Counted from the stretch's first letter, positions 1-7,752 are shown. The stretch: 50,152 nt of DNA from an uncultured Eubacteriales bacterium (GCA_902801845.1 CADCJW010000001.1:274719-324870), one strand, 5' to 3'. Notes: generated by a model from the sequence alone, not told the origin. Program-made: numbers and translations.

Positions 1-64
1 CTGTGAATGGTCAAAAAGAAGATCAACGGGCGGCAAGACGTTGCGCAGCAACGGCAGTCCGCCC

Positions 65-99
65 CGAGGCCGGAAGTTCAAATCTTCTCACCCAGACCA
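65..99 (+). other. tRNA-Pro-like 3' end (T-arm, acceptor, CCA); probable attachment site
   Basis: The stretch has a canonical T-arm (GGAAG, loop TTCAAAT, CTTCT), a seven-base acceptor strand CACCCAG, discriminator A and an encoded CCA. The G72/A73 end and the GAGGCC variable region fit bacterial tRNA-Pro. No matching acceptor 5' strand, D-arm or anticodon arm is present in bases 1-64, which instead hold a GC-rich hairpin (GGGCGG at 28-33 with CCGCCC). The simplest reading is a duplicated tRNA-Pro 3' end left by an element that integrated in the tRNA gene and lies to the left of the window. A tRNA interrupted by an intron or insert is the alternative. The terminator directly after it would be the tRNA's own. 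Confidence 0.5.
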
Positions 100-100
100 T

Positions 101-153
101 GCGGAGTGTCCTTATAGGATCTGAGTATCCTGTAATGGACACTCCGCTTTTTT
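101..153 (+). terminator. Rho-independent terminator after the tRNA-like end
   Basis: GCGGAGTGTCC pairs with GGACACTCCGC, with a second short stem (AGGAT/ATCCT) in the loop, followed by a run of Ts. It sits two bases after the CCA end, as expected for a tRNA gene terminator. Confidence 0.8.
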
Positions 154-160
154 TATTTGT

Positions 161-244
161 TCAAAAATAAGTTACGCCTTGTTTGTCGAATAGCAGCCGA
201 TCCCGGATGCAGAGTATCCATTCGGATACATTTACATTTTCCAT
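161..244 (-). CDS. Possible 27-residue small protein downstream of DUF4180
   Basis: A short frame reading MENVNVSEWILCIRDRLLF and on to a TGA stop begins eight bases after a good GGGAGG ribosome site, about 20 bases downstream of the DUF4180 stop. It could be a genuine third member of the TetR operon or the truncated 5' end of a decayed gene. I recognise no family. Support is only the ribosome site and position. Confidence 0.25.
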   Translation of the reverse strand: MENVNVSEWILCIRDRLLFDKQGVTYF

Positions 245-263
245 AGTTCATACCTCCCGCCGC

Positions 264-665
264 CTATCGTTCAAAGCTATATCTACGCTTTTTTGCTGAA
301 TGTCCAGATAGCATATCAACGGCAAGGTCAGCGCTCGGCTGAAAGAATACATTTTTTCCTTTGTTGCTTTCGTAAATGAAATCTTTTAAGGGCTTGCTTG
401 TATAGTGCGAAAAATCACCGTATATCGCAAATCGAATACCATAGTTGATGAACTTCTGCAAAATCTCACCCGCAAGGCAAGTACTTAATACGAAGAAATC
501 ATCAGTAATCGCTCCCTTGTTGATCGCAATATTGGTGCAGCCCGTTTCATATTTAACGCCCATGATAAAATCCAAAGCAGATGATACATCCTTAATGATG
601 ACACTATCACTATGGATAACGGCCACCTCTAAATTATCCCGCTGTTTCACAATGTCGATTTTCAT
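264..665 (-). CDS. DUF4180 domain protein
   Basis: A 133-residue soluble protein. The central part, with AGEILQKFINYGIRFAIYGDF followed by YTSKPLKDFIYESN, is the DUF4180 signature. These proteins are often encoded next to TetR regulators and their biochemical role is unknown. The start at 665 is chosen because GGAGGT lies directly upstream; an in-frame ATG 33 bases earlier has no such site. The gene follows the TetR gene closely and probably shares its promoter at 1327-1355. Base composition is AT-rich compared with the bulk of the window, suggesting acquired DNA. Confidence 0.85.
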   Translation of the reverse strand: MKIDIVKQRDNLEVAVIHSDSVIIKDVSSALDFIMGVKYETGCTNIAINKGAITDDFFVLSTCLAGEILQKFINYGIRFAIYGDFSHYTSKPLKDFIYESNKGKNVFFQPSADLAVDMLSGHSAKKRRYSFER

Positions 666-701
666 ATTACCTCCAATGAATCGCTTGATGTTCAACAAAA
701 C

Positions 702-1280
702 CTATTCATACAAATCGCCAATCAGATGGTCTACCATAAAATCAAATGTCTCCAGATGATTGCATGGAAGAACGCTTTTGTTTTTTATGGTCATTATCAA
801 GGAGTAGATAATAGAGAGCGCAATTTGTGGATTCACCTTAAATTTCAAATATGGATTATCCAAGAAAAGCGCCTTGTTCTTTTCCGTGGCCGCAACAATC
901 CGTTTCGCCTGTTCCTCCGAAACCTTATTCATCAAAACGGTGAAGTCGTTGCTATCTGATTGATACAGGAAATTATTATTATCATATTCTCTATATGTTG
1001 CTTTGAGGGCTTCCGCAACGCCTTGTCGGCCCCTGTTCGTTTCCAGTATTTCATAAACCATATCGTTGATTTCTTCCTGTACAGAGCATAGCACCTCACA
1101 AAACAGAGCCTCCTTGGACTGGAAGAACAGATAGAACGCCCCTTTTGAGATACCTACCATTTTACACAAATCATCTACGCTGGTCTTTTTGTACCCATGT
1201 TTTGTCCAGCTTTCTTTGCATTCTTGCAGCAGACTCGTTCTGATTTTTTCTTTTTCTCGATCCGAAAATCCTCTTGGCAT
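702..1280 (-). CDS. TetR/AcrR-family transcriptional regulator
   Basis: A 192-residue one-component repressor. Residues about 10-60 form the TetR DNA-binding domain, with the recognition region SVDDLCKMVGISKGAFYLFF; the rest is the helical ligand-binding domain, specific to this protein. It is the first gene of a two- or three-gene minus-strand unit with the DUF4180 gene. A perfect sigma-A promoter (TTGACA-17-TAATAT) precedes it, and an inverted repeat TATGAC-16-GTCATA lies between that promoter and the start codon, so autorepression is likely. The ligand cannot be predicted; no efflux pump gene adjoins it. Confidence 0.93.
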   Translation of the reverse strand: MPRGFSDREKEKIRTSLLQECKESWTKHGYKKTSVDDLCKMVGISKGAFYLFFQSKEALFCEVLCSVQEEINDMVYEILETNRGRQGVAEALKATYREYDNNNFLYQSDSNDFTVLMNKVSEEQAKRIVAATEKNKALFLDNPYLKFKVNPQIALSIIYSLIMTIKNKSVLPCNHLETFDFMVDHLIGDLYE

Positions 1281-1295
1281 AAAACCGCCCCCATG

Positions 1296-1323
1296 TATGA
1301 CTTAAAATACTAAATCGGTCATA
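1296..1323. promoter_or_regulatory. Candidate TetR operator
   Basis: TATGAC (1296-1301) and GTCATA (1318-1323) form an inverted repeat with a 16-base spacer, just downstream of the -10 box of the tetR promoter. Size and position are typical of an autoregulatory TetR operator. Binding is inferred. Confidence 0.5.
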
Positions 1324-1326
1324 TAG

Positions 1327-1355
1327 ATATTATCATGTGTGGACTGATATGTCAA
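1327..1355 (-). promoter_or_regulatory. Sigma-A promoter of the tetR-DUF4180 unit
   Basis: On the minus strand TTGACA (1355-1350) and TAATAT (1332-1327) are separated by 17 bases, a near-consensus vegetative promoter facing the tetR start codon. Confidence 0.85.
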
Positions 1356-1537
1356 GGAATTATAGGAGTAACGTGAGGAGCCTTTAGCTTTCAAAAGAAG
1401 AAGAGCTATTAACATGCTCTACTTGACCTTACCCGAAATTTTAATGTTGAGCAGATGAAATTAAATAGTCATTTACATGAAAATGCAATTCGTTCAAATA
1501 ATATAACCCGAAATGTACAATTACATTAGGTGATATT

Positions 1538-1870
1538 ATGAAAATAGAACGAGATGAACGACGATTAGATTTTACTCCAATAGGGCTTGCTATCAAGCGG
1601 GCGCGTGAAGCAAAAGGGATGACACAGGAGGACTTGGCCTATGTCATTGACCGCACTCCGCGCACGATCATGTATAACGAGAACAACGGCCAGCATCCCA
1701 GCCTCAATGCCTTTTATCAGATGATGACAATGTTTGATATTTCCGTGGATCAGTTTTTCTTCCCGGAGAAATACCCGGAAAACAGTTGCCGCAAGCGCAT
1801 TGATGTGATGCTAAACTCGCTGGACGAAAAGGACTTGCGGGTAATTGAAGCCACCATATCTTCGCAATAA
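1538..1870 (+). CDS. XRE-family helix-turn-helix regulator (mobile-element type)
   Basis: A 110-residue DNA-binding protein. Residues about 14-65 are an HTH_3 fold: IGLAIKRAREAKGMTQEDLA followed by the recognition helix around RTPRTIMYNENNG. The short C-terminal part is a linker-like tail. Very similar regulators are common in integrative conjugative elements of gut Firmicutes. AGGTGAT precedes the ATG at normal distance. The gene stands alone in AT-rich DNA, with no integrase or relaxase visible, so it looks like a remnant of an element. Target genes are unknown. Confidence 0.88.
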   Translation: MKIERDERRLDFTPIGLAIKRAREAKGMTQEDLAYVIDRTPRTIMYNENNGQHPSLNAFYQMMTMFDISVDQFFFPEKYPENSCRKRIDVMLNSLDEKDLRVIEATISSQ

Positions 1871-1871
1871 T

Positions 1872-1992
1872 CCTACTGATAAAAAAAGTCGTCAGCGTCT
1901 ACGTGGCCTTGTTACTGCTGCCAGGCAGGTTGACAAGTCAGCTTACCCTAATATACGGAAATTTGCTTTTGAAAAGTTTATAAAAGAATAAG
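1872..1992 (+). pseudogene. Possible 3' remnant of an unidentified gene
   Basis: Directly after the XRE gene, in another frame, an open stretch reads RGLVTAARQVDKSAYPNIRK and ends at a TAA just before the hairpin at 1992-2017. It has no start codon or ribosome site. It resembles the C-terminal tail of a gene truncated during element decay, but I do not recognise the family. Confidence 0.25.
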
Positions 1993-2017
1993 CCGCCGCT
2001 CAAAACTGGGCGGTGGC
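1992..2017. terminator. GC hairpin, possible terminator
   Basis: GCCGCCGC and GCGGTGGC form an eight-pair stem around a ten-base loop. Only a weak T-rich stretch follows on the plus strand, so termination is tentative. Confidence 0.4.
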
Positions 2018-2120
2018 GTTAAAATTGTTTTCTCTTAGGATAACAACCTCTTGCTTACTGCTTGAAACCATTGATATGACTGGATTTTTCCAGATCCTAT
2101 AATTACACTCCGACCAATGC

Positions 2121-2150
2121 AAAAGGGCAGGATGCTTCCTGTCCTTTTCT
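2121..2150 (+). terminator. Rho-independent terminator
   Basis: AAAAGGGCAGGA and TCCTGTCCTTTT form a twelve-pair stem with one G-T pair, loop TGCT, flanked by A and T tracts. It would stop plus-strand transcription leaving the accessory region. The rest of 2018-2120 shows nothing I can name. Confidence 0.7.
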
Positions 2151-2155
2151 TTAAT

Positions 2156-2185
2156 ACAAAAATGAGCAGGCATATCGCCTGCTCA
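2156..2185 (-). terminator. Terminator of the small membrane protein gene
   Basis: TGAGCAGGC (2163-2171) and GCCTGCTCA (2177-2185) are a perfect nine-pair stem with a five-base loop. On the minus strand it is followed by TTTTT, ten bases after the stop codon of the gene at 2195-2449. Confidence 0.85.
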
Positions 2186-2194
2186 ATGGTGTTC

Positions 2195-2449
2195 TCAATA
2201 TGTAGGGGACGGAGGCGGGGTCACCGGAACGGCGTTGGGGTCCACGGTGACCGTGGGCAGCAGATAGCCCTCCTCATGGAGGAAGTTCTCCGTGTCGTTC
2301 TTGATGCCGGTAATGTGCTCGGTCATGACCGTGACCCAGTGGGACAGGTTCCCGGAGATGAACCCCCTTTCATTCAGCTTGAACAGAACGAAACCGGCCA
2401 GGACCGCGACGAGCACGACTACGCCGATAAAACGAGTGATCGATTTCAT
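2195..2449 (-). CDS. Small single-pass membrane protein, unknown
   Basis: An 84-residue protein. Residues about 5-25 (ITRFIGVVVLVAVLAGFVLF) form one membrane segment or uncleaved signal anchor; the rest would be outside the membrane and ends in a proline-rich tail (VPVTPPPSPTY). GGAAAGGAG precedes the start. An extended -10 box (TGGTATACT, 2482-2487 on the minus strand) suggests its own promoter between it and thiI. No family is recognised. Confidence 0.75.
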   Translation of the reverse strand: MKSITRFIGVVVLVAVLAGFVLFKLNERGFISGNLSHWVTVMTEHITGIKNDTENFLHEEGYLLPTVTVDPNAVPVTPPPSPTY

Positions 2450-2503
2450 AAAAATTGCTCTCCTTTCCAGGAATTTATGTTAGTATACCATAAATCAAAG
2501 TCA

Positions 2504-3685
2504 TCAATAGGAAACATTGTGTGAAATCCGAATGACCTCCGTGTTACGGACGGCTTCTTCGATCATGGGCTCAAAATCCACCAGCGCTTCGCTCTCCCTG
2601 AGCTTTTGGACCTGGGGCCGGGTCACGGGATGCTGAGGCACGAACACGGTGCAGCAATCCTCGTAGGGCAGGATGGAGGTCTCGAAGGTGCCGATCTTCT
2701 TGGCTCGCTCGATGATCTCCTCCTTGTCAAAGCCGATGAGGGGCCGGAACACGGGCATGTCCACCGCGTCGTTGGTGACGGCCAGGCTTTCGATGGTCTG
2801 ACTGGCCACCTGACCGATGGACTCCCCGGTGATGAGGGCCAAAGCCCCACAGGCGCGGGCGGTGCGCTCGGCGATCTTCATCATCAGTCGCCGCATGAGG
2901 ACCGTGGTCTCGGAGGAGGGGCACTTGTCGTAGATGGTGGTCTGGATCTCAGTGAAGGGCACCAGATAGAGGTCGAAGGCCCCGGCGTACTGGGAGACGA
3001 TCTGGGCCAGCTCCACCACCTTGTCCCTGGCCCGCTCGCTGGTATAGGGGTAGCTGTAAAAATGTATGGCCGCCAGGGACACGCCCCGCTTGGCGATCAT
3101 GTACCCCGCCACGGGGCTGTCGATGCCGCCGGAGATGAGGAGCATGGCCTTCCCGTTGGTGCCCACGGGCATGCCGCCGGCGCAGGGGATCTCCCCGGTA
3201 TAGAGGAAGGCCTTGTCCTGCCGGATCTCCACGGTCAACGGGATTTCGGGATGATGCACGTCCACCTTCAAATTGGGATAGGCTTGGAGCAGCTCCCCGC
3301 CCAGCTCCCGGCAGATCATCTCGGAGGTCATGGGGAACCGCTTGTCCGCCCGACGGGCGAAGACCTTGAAGGTCTTTTGCTCATCCCGATAGGCGGCCAT
3401 AAGGCGGATGCCCAGGGCGCGAACGTCCTCCCAGGTCTTTTCTCCGCAGGCGGCGATGGACACGGAATGGATGCCGAAGACCTTTTGGAGCCGCTGGGCG
3501 TACTCTTCCAAGTGATCCTCGGGCAGATCGTAGACGAAGATGCGCCCCTGCTCCCGCACCACCCGGGGCCGGACATCGGCCAGGGCTTCCTCTATCTTCT
3601 CCACCAGCTTGCGCTCAAAGAAGGGGCGGTTGAGCCCCTTGAGATGTATCTCCGCGTATTTGACGACCAGTGCACTGCTATTCAT
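2504..3685 (-). CDS. thiI: tRNA 4-thiouridine synthase ThiI (no rhodanese domain)
   Basis: A 393-residue enzyme that adenylates U8 of tRNA and replaces its oxygen with sulfur; in some bacteria ThiI also serves thiazole synthesis. The order is an N-terminal ferredoxin-like region, THUMP domain (about residues 60-165), then the PP-loop domain with SGGIDSPVAG and the YEDCCTVF segment. It lacks the C-terminal rhodanese domain of the E. coli enzyme (482 residues), as in Bacillus-type ThiI, which receives sulfur directly from a dedicated cysteine desulfurase. That partner is the gene immediately upstream, one base apart, so the two are surely co-transcribed. AGGAGAAGG precedes the ATG. Confidence 0.96.
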   Translation of the reverse strand: MNSSALVVKYAEIHLKGLNRPFFERKLVEKIEEALADVRPRVVREQGRIFVYDLPEDHLEEYAQRLQKVFGIHSVSIAACGEKTWEDVRALGIRLMAAYRDEQKTFKVFARRADKRFPMTSEMICRELGGELLQAYPNLKVDVHHPEIPLTVEIRQDKAFLYTGEIPCAGGMPVGTNGKAMLLISGGIDSPVAGYMIAKRGVSLAAIHFYSYPYTSERARDKVVELAQIVSQYAGAFDLYLVPFTEIQTTIYDKCPSSETTVLMRRLMMKIAERTARACGALALITGESIGQVASQTIESLAVTNDAVDMPVFRPLIGFDKEEIIERAKKIGTFETSILPYEDCCTVFVPQHPVTRPQVQKLRESEALVDFEPMIEEAVRNTEVIRISHNVSY

Positions 3686-3686
3686 C

Positions 3687-4832
3687 TTACCTTCTCCTGT
3701 ACTTTCTTAAAAACTTCACCTGTTCGGAAACGATCTGAGCGGCCCGATCCATCTCCTCCAGGGTATTGAAGGGACAGAGGCTGAAGCGGATGGCCCCCTC
3801 CTGCCGGGGGCCGATGATGCCCGCCGCGGTCAGGATGCGGTTCTTCCCCGCCTTCCGGGCGGCGCAGGCGGAGCCGGTGGACACGCAGACGTCGAACTGC
3901 TCCAAGGCGTGAAGGAGCACCTCTCCCCTGACCCCCAGGAAGGACAGGTTCAAGATATGGGGCGCAGCCTCATCCAGGGAGGGCCCGTTGAGGACCACAT
4001 CCGGGATGGTCATTAAGTCCTCATACAGCCGCCGCTTGCAGGCACGCATGCTCTGTCGCCAGGCGGACAGGTTCTGCTCGTAGATCATGACCGCCCGCTC
4101 CATGCCCAAAATGCCGGGCACGTTCAGGGTGCCGGAGCGGAGGTTGTTCTCCTGTCCGCCGCCGATCTGGCCGCCGGCGAAGCGGACGCCGGTCCGCTTG
4201 TAGAGGGCGCCCACCCCCTTGGGGGCATGAAACTTGTGGGCGGAGATGGAGTACAGGTCCACCCCCAGGTTCACCGTGTCCACCTTCATGTACGCCTGGA
4301 CGCCGTCCGCGTGGAAGATGGCACGGGGCGCATAGCGGCGGACAAGCCGGGCCACGGGAGCGAGGTCCGTCACCGTTCCCAGTTCGTTGTTCACGTGCAT
4401 CATGGACACCAGGGCGGTGTCCTCCGACAGCGCGTCCCTCAAAGCGTTCATATCCGGATACCCCTGCTCGTTCACCGGCAGGATCACGATATCCACGTCG
4501 CCGCTCTGCTGCAGGGACTGGACTGCCTCGAACACAGAGGGATGTTCCACCGCCGTGGTGATGACCCTTTTGAGGCCGCGCCAGCCCTTGAGACTGCCAA
4601 AGATAGCGGCGTTGTTGCTCTCCGTGCCGCCGGAGGTAAAGATGATCTCCTCCCGCTTCGCTTTCAGAGGCCGGGCGATGACGGTCCGGGCCACATTCAC
4701 CCGTTTTTCCGTCCGCGCACCGTAGGCGTAGGCAGCGGCGGGGTTGAAGAAATCCCCGGTCATGGCAGCCATGGCGGCCTCAGCAGCCTCCGGCAGCGTG
4801 CGCGTGGTCGCGCTGTTATCCAAATAGATCAT
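3687..4832 (-). CDS. Cysteine desulfurase partner of ThiI (NifS/IscS family)
   Basis: A 381-residue PLP enzyme that takes sulfur from cysteine as an enzyme persulfide. Visible are the N-terminal IYLDNSATT, the PLP-lysine motif SAHKFHAPKG, and the active-site cysteine in STGSACAARK. The start at 4832 gives the family-typical MIYLDNSATT and has AGGATGG at good spacing; an ATG four codons earlier has none. Its stop lies one base before thiI, matching the known NifZ-ThiI pair of Bacillus, so its main job is probably tRNA thiolation rather than Fe-S assembly. Confidence 0.94.
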   Translation of the reverse strand: MIYLDNSATTRTLPEAAEAAMAAMTGDFFNPAAAYAYGARTEKRVNVARTVIARPLKAKREEIIFTSGGTESNNAAIFGSLKGWRGLKRVITTAVEHPSVFEAVQSLQQSGDVDIVILPVNEQGYPDMNALRDALSEDTALVSMMHVNNELGTVTDLAPVARLVRRYAPRAIFHADGVQAYMKVDTVNLGVDLYSISAHKFHAPKGVGALYKRTGVRFAGGQIGGGQENNLRSGTLNVPGILGMERAVMIYEQNLSAWRQSMRACKRRLYEDLMTIPDVVLNGPSLDEAAPHILNLSFLGVRGEVLLHALEQFDVCVSTGSACAARKAGKNRILTAAGIIGPRQEGAIRFSLCPFNTLEEMDRAAQIVSEQVKFLRKYRRR

Positions 4833-5064
4833 GCAAAATTCCATCCTGACGCAAGTATACTCTATGGTATGCAGTACGCACCGACAGAGTTACCGAGTGT
4901 GGCGATTCCTATTTATACCACACTATCCTTCCGGGCACAACGAAAAAAAGAAGGGAACGTCACAATTGTTTACACATTCGTCATGTATCGGCAACAAAAC
5001 CTCAACAATGGTATCCTATAATTTAAACTGTTTCTATGTAAATATGTCCAAGGAGGCTTATTCT
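4833..5064. promoter_or_regulatory. Divergent promoter region
   Basis: This 232-base gap separates the divergently transcribed desulfurase/thiI unit and the zinc-ribbon gene. On the plus strand TATAAT lies at 5017-5022, but I see no good -35 box 17 bases before it. AAGGAGG (5050-5055 region) sits just before the ATG at 5065. No riboswitch-like structure was recognised. Confidence 0.5.
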
Positions 5065-7188
5065 ATGATCTGTAAAAAATGTGGGGCTTACAATCCCGAC
5101 CACGCCACCTTCTGCAAGGTTTGCGCCGCGAACCTGAGGGAGCAGCCGGAAGTGGATGCTGAAGCGGAAGCCACAGATGTGGAAGAGACCGTGGAAGAGA
5201 ATTTCCGTCCCAAGCGGGGCAACGTCCAGGCCCCCGATTTCTCCGCTCGCCGTGCCGGCGCCTTCAAGGCTGCCGAGCGCAAGCCTGTTCCCGTCAAGGA
5301 AGAGGAGGATGAGGACGACGTGACCGAAGAGGAAGAGCAGGAAGTGAAGGAGAGCAAGAAGTCTCCCTTCGCCCGTCCTTCCGCGCCGGTGAAAAAGCGC
5401 CGCATCGTCGATGAAGAGGACGAGGGCGAGGATGAGGATGAAGACGAGGACGATTACGACGAGGAGGAAGGCGATGAGGAGGCCGAAAAGCTGGAATCCG
5501 AGCCGAAGACCACCCGTTTCTCCCGCATGTCCGCTCCTAAAAAGCGCCGCGTCATCGAAGAAGAGGATGAAGACGACGAGGACGACGAAGACGACGAGGA
5601 CGAAGATGAGGATGATTTCGATGAGGATGAGGACGACGAGTACGAAGAGTACGAGCCCACGCCTCCCCGTCGGAAGAAGTCCAATCGCGGCCAGAGCAAA
5701 TCCAAGGACGGCGGCGGCTTCAATATCGTCACCGTGCTGATCGCCTGCCTGCTGGTGATCCTGCTGCTCATCGTGGGCATCGTCGCCTTCTGCAACATCA
5801 AGGGCGGCACCACCCAGCAGCGGCTGCCCAGCTTCCTGCAGTTCAACTGCGGCGGCAAGAAAGCCGCTGACAAGACCACGCCCACCCAGCTGCCCGCTGC
5901 GGAAGAGACCGCCGACACCCAGGTCAACGAGCCTACGGCACCCGACGCTCCTGTCACCGGGACGGAAGTCGACTATTCCGTCACCACTCTAGAGGAGCTG
6001 GTGGACGATAAGGGCAATCCCAGCATCAGCATCCATATGACCTCTCGGGCGGGCGACACGGTGACCATCGTCCTCCCCAACCAGGATGACTACGTGTTCC
6101 ATAATACGGAAAGCACCGATCAGCCCTATCAGCTGACCATCCCCAAGTTCTGCTTCTTCCCCAACACGCCGCTCACCGAGTCCGTGTACACCGTGACGCC
6201 TCAGATCCTGGTCACCCATGCTGACGGCACCCAGGAGTCCCTGGCTGTGGATTCCTTCGACCTCACCTTCCCCACCATCCAGCTGGAGCTCACCGAGCCC
6301 GCTGCCAGCACCATCCCTGCGGAAGGGCTCATGACCGGTGAAGGCAACGAGCTGATGCTCAAGGGCAAGGTGGACGACCACACCGTGACCGTGACCGTCA
6401 ACGGGCAGCCCGTGGTCAACATGTATGAGGGCGGCAACTTTGAGTATCTGTACACCATGCAGAGCGCGGAGCCGGAGACGGTGCTCATCGAGGCCACCAA
6501 GCCCAATTGTGTCTCCTCCTCCTACTCCTTCACCGTGACGCCCTACGTGTTCATCCCGGAGAAGATGACCCTCACCGTGGTTTCCGAGATCGACAAGCTG
6601 CGGGCTGACAAGAACAACAAGGTCACCGTCACCGGCACCACCGTGCCCGGGACCACCCTGACCGCCACCCCCGCTGCCGAGTACCAGACCTCCGTGGCCT
6701 GTGGCTCCCCCACCGTGGATGCGGATGGCAACTATTCCTTCGACGTGACCTTCGACAAGAGCTACTACGGCATCGCCTCCATCACCATCCACGCCAAGAA
6801 GGATGGCTATGAAGAGGGCGAAACCACCTGCTACGTCTCCCGGATGTACGCCGACCGTCAGGCCGCCATCAAGGGCTACAGCAAGACCAAGTCCTACCAC
6901 GAGGTCCCCAAGTACGCCTTTGACAAGGTCATGGAGAATCCCACCGACTCCGGCTTCTACCGTTTCGTGGGTAAGATCGAGTCTGTGGATCCTGAGAACG
7001 GCATCGTCAACTTCAGTGCCAAGACCAGCAACAAGGAAACCGTTACCATCTATGTGCTGAACGCCAGCGCCAAATGGGAGCCGGACAGGCACGTAGGCAA
7101 GGCCTATAAGCTCTATACCACGCTCAACGGTCTCTACGATGACGGCACCAGCCTGTATGTCACGGCCTGGTTCGTCATGAACGACTGA
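5065..7188 (+). CDS. Zinc-ribbon, acidic, membrane-anchored protein with large ectodomain
   Basis: A 707-residue protein of unknown function. Residues 1-22 are a zinc ribbon (C3, C6, C17, C20). Residues about 75-210 are extremely acidic, and two similar modules start with a basic patch (KKRRIVDEEDE near 110, KKRRVIEEEDE near 159) followed by long D/E runs. Residues about 220-243 (IVTVLIACLLVILLLIVGIV) form one membrane helix. Residues 245-707 are threonine- and valine-rich, look like several beta-sandwich (Ig-like or bacterial Big-type) domains, and should lie outside the cell. AAGGAGG and the zinc ribbon fix the start at 5065, well inside a longer open frame. The next gene overlaps its stop by one base. 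A sensory or scaffold role is possible, but this is a guess. Confidence 0.85.
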   Translation: MICKKCGAYNPDHATFCKVCAANLREQPEVDAEAEATDVEETVEENFRPKRGNVQAPDFSARRAGAFKAAERKPVPVKEEEDEDDVTEEEEQEVKESKKSPFARPSAPVKKRRIVDEEDEGEDEDEDEDDYDEEEGDEEAEKLESEPKTTRFSRMSAPKKRRVIEEEDEDDEDDEDDEDEDEDDFDEDEDDEYEEYEPTPPRRKKSNRGQSKSKDGGGFNIVTVLIACLLVILLLIVGIVAFCNIKGGTTQQRLPSFLQFNCGGKKAADKTTPTQLPAAEETADTQVNEPTAPDAPVTGTEVDYSVTTLEELVDDKGNPSISIHMTSRAGDTVTIVLPNQDDYVFHNTESTDQPYQLTIPKFCFFPNTPLTESVYTVTPQILVTHADGTQESLAVDSFDLTFPTIQLELTEPAASTIPAEGLMTGEGNELMLKGKVDDHTVTVTVNGQPVVNMYEGGNFEYLYTMQSAEPETVLIEATKPNCVSSSYSFTVTPYVFIPEKMTLTVVSEIDKLRADKNNKVTVTGTTVPGTTLTATPAAEYQTSVACGSPTVDADGNYSFDVTFDKSYYGIASITIHAKKDGYEEGETTCYVSRMYADRQAAIKGYSKTKSYHEVPKYAFDKVMENPTDSGFYRFVGKIESVDPENGIVNFSAKTSNKETVTIYVLNASAKWEPDRHVGKAYKLYTTLNGLYDDGTSLYVTAWFVMND

Positions 7189-7487
7189 TGCGTATCTGGG
7201 CCAAGGTACTACAAGATCATAGGATCATGCGTGAGACCGTGCGGGAGTTTTCTTCCGCACGGCCTTCCGATTTGGAGGGATGGAGCCCCCTGTTGCATAA
7301 GCTCTGCCAGGATCTGGATTTGTGCCGTCCGGTGATCCTACGCAAGCACGTCTATGATCTGCAACGTTTTTCCAGAGTCGTGTTCAAGCCCGCCGACTTC
7401 ATTGAATCGGTAGATTTCGACGAATTCGAGATCGAAGTGCTGTCCGAAAAGAAGAAAAAGAGCACGGACCCCTATCCCTTCGCATAG
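7188..7487 (+). CDS. Hypothetical 99-residue protein
   Basis: The ATG overlaps the stop of the zinc-ribbon gene (TGATG), so translation is probably coupled. The protein is soluble and mixed helical (MRIWAKVLQDHRIMRE at the N-terminus), with a C-terminal basic stretch EKKKKS. No known domain is recognised. The tight coupling suggests a cytoplasmic partner of the zinc-ribbon membrane protein, which is inference. Confidence 0.7.
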   Translation: MRIWAKVLQDHRIMRETVREFSSARPSDLEGWSPLLHKLCQDLDLCRPVILRKHVYDLQRFSRVVFKPADFIESVDFDEFEIEVLSEKKKKSTDPYPFA

Positions 7488-7533
7488 AAAAACTATTTTT
7501 CGACATACTAAGGTCGAAAGGAGTAGCGAAGGT

Positions 7534-7743
7534 ATGAACGTACTTGCATTGATCGTTATGGTCATCGGCGCGTTGAACTGGGGCCTCATCGGACTGTTCC
7601 ACTTCGATCTGGTGGCGGCCCTGTTCGGTTCCATGACCACCTTCTCCCGCATCGTATACGCCCTGGTCGGCATCGCCGGCATCTGGGGCATCGTGATGCT
7701 CTTTCAGCGGAACGTGCGGCACACGGGAGAATACGCTGATTGA
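7534..7743 (+). CDS. DUF378 small membrane protein
   Basis: A 69-residue protein with two membrane helices (about residues 3-25 and 38-58). The first contains the conserved IGALNWGLIGLF pattern of DUF378 (YuzA-like). Function is unknown. AAAGGAG lies before the ATG, and a terminator follows at once, making it the last gene of this plus-strand unit. Confidence 0.88.
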   Translation: MNVLALIVMVIGALNWGLIGLFHFDLVAALFGSMTTFSRIVYALVGIAGIWGIVMLFQRNVRHTGEYAD

Positions 7744-7752
7744 CCCCTTGAC

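Noticed and set aside
1..99. tmRNA 3' end
   Set aside because: The acceptor strand CACCCAG does not carry the alanine-identity G-U end of tmRNA, and no tag-peptide region or pseudoknots are visible.
183..192. TGTCGAA, a match to the Spo0A box
   Set aside because: A seven-base match in AT-rich DNA is expected by chance, and it lies downstream of genes rather than at a promoter.
5410..5670. Trinucleotide-like GAC/GAG repeats that could be mistaken for a microsatellite or CRISPR-like array
   Set aside because: The repetition comes from Asp and Glu codons inside an intact reading frame, with irregular order and no spacer structure.
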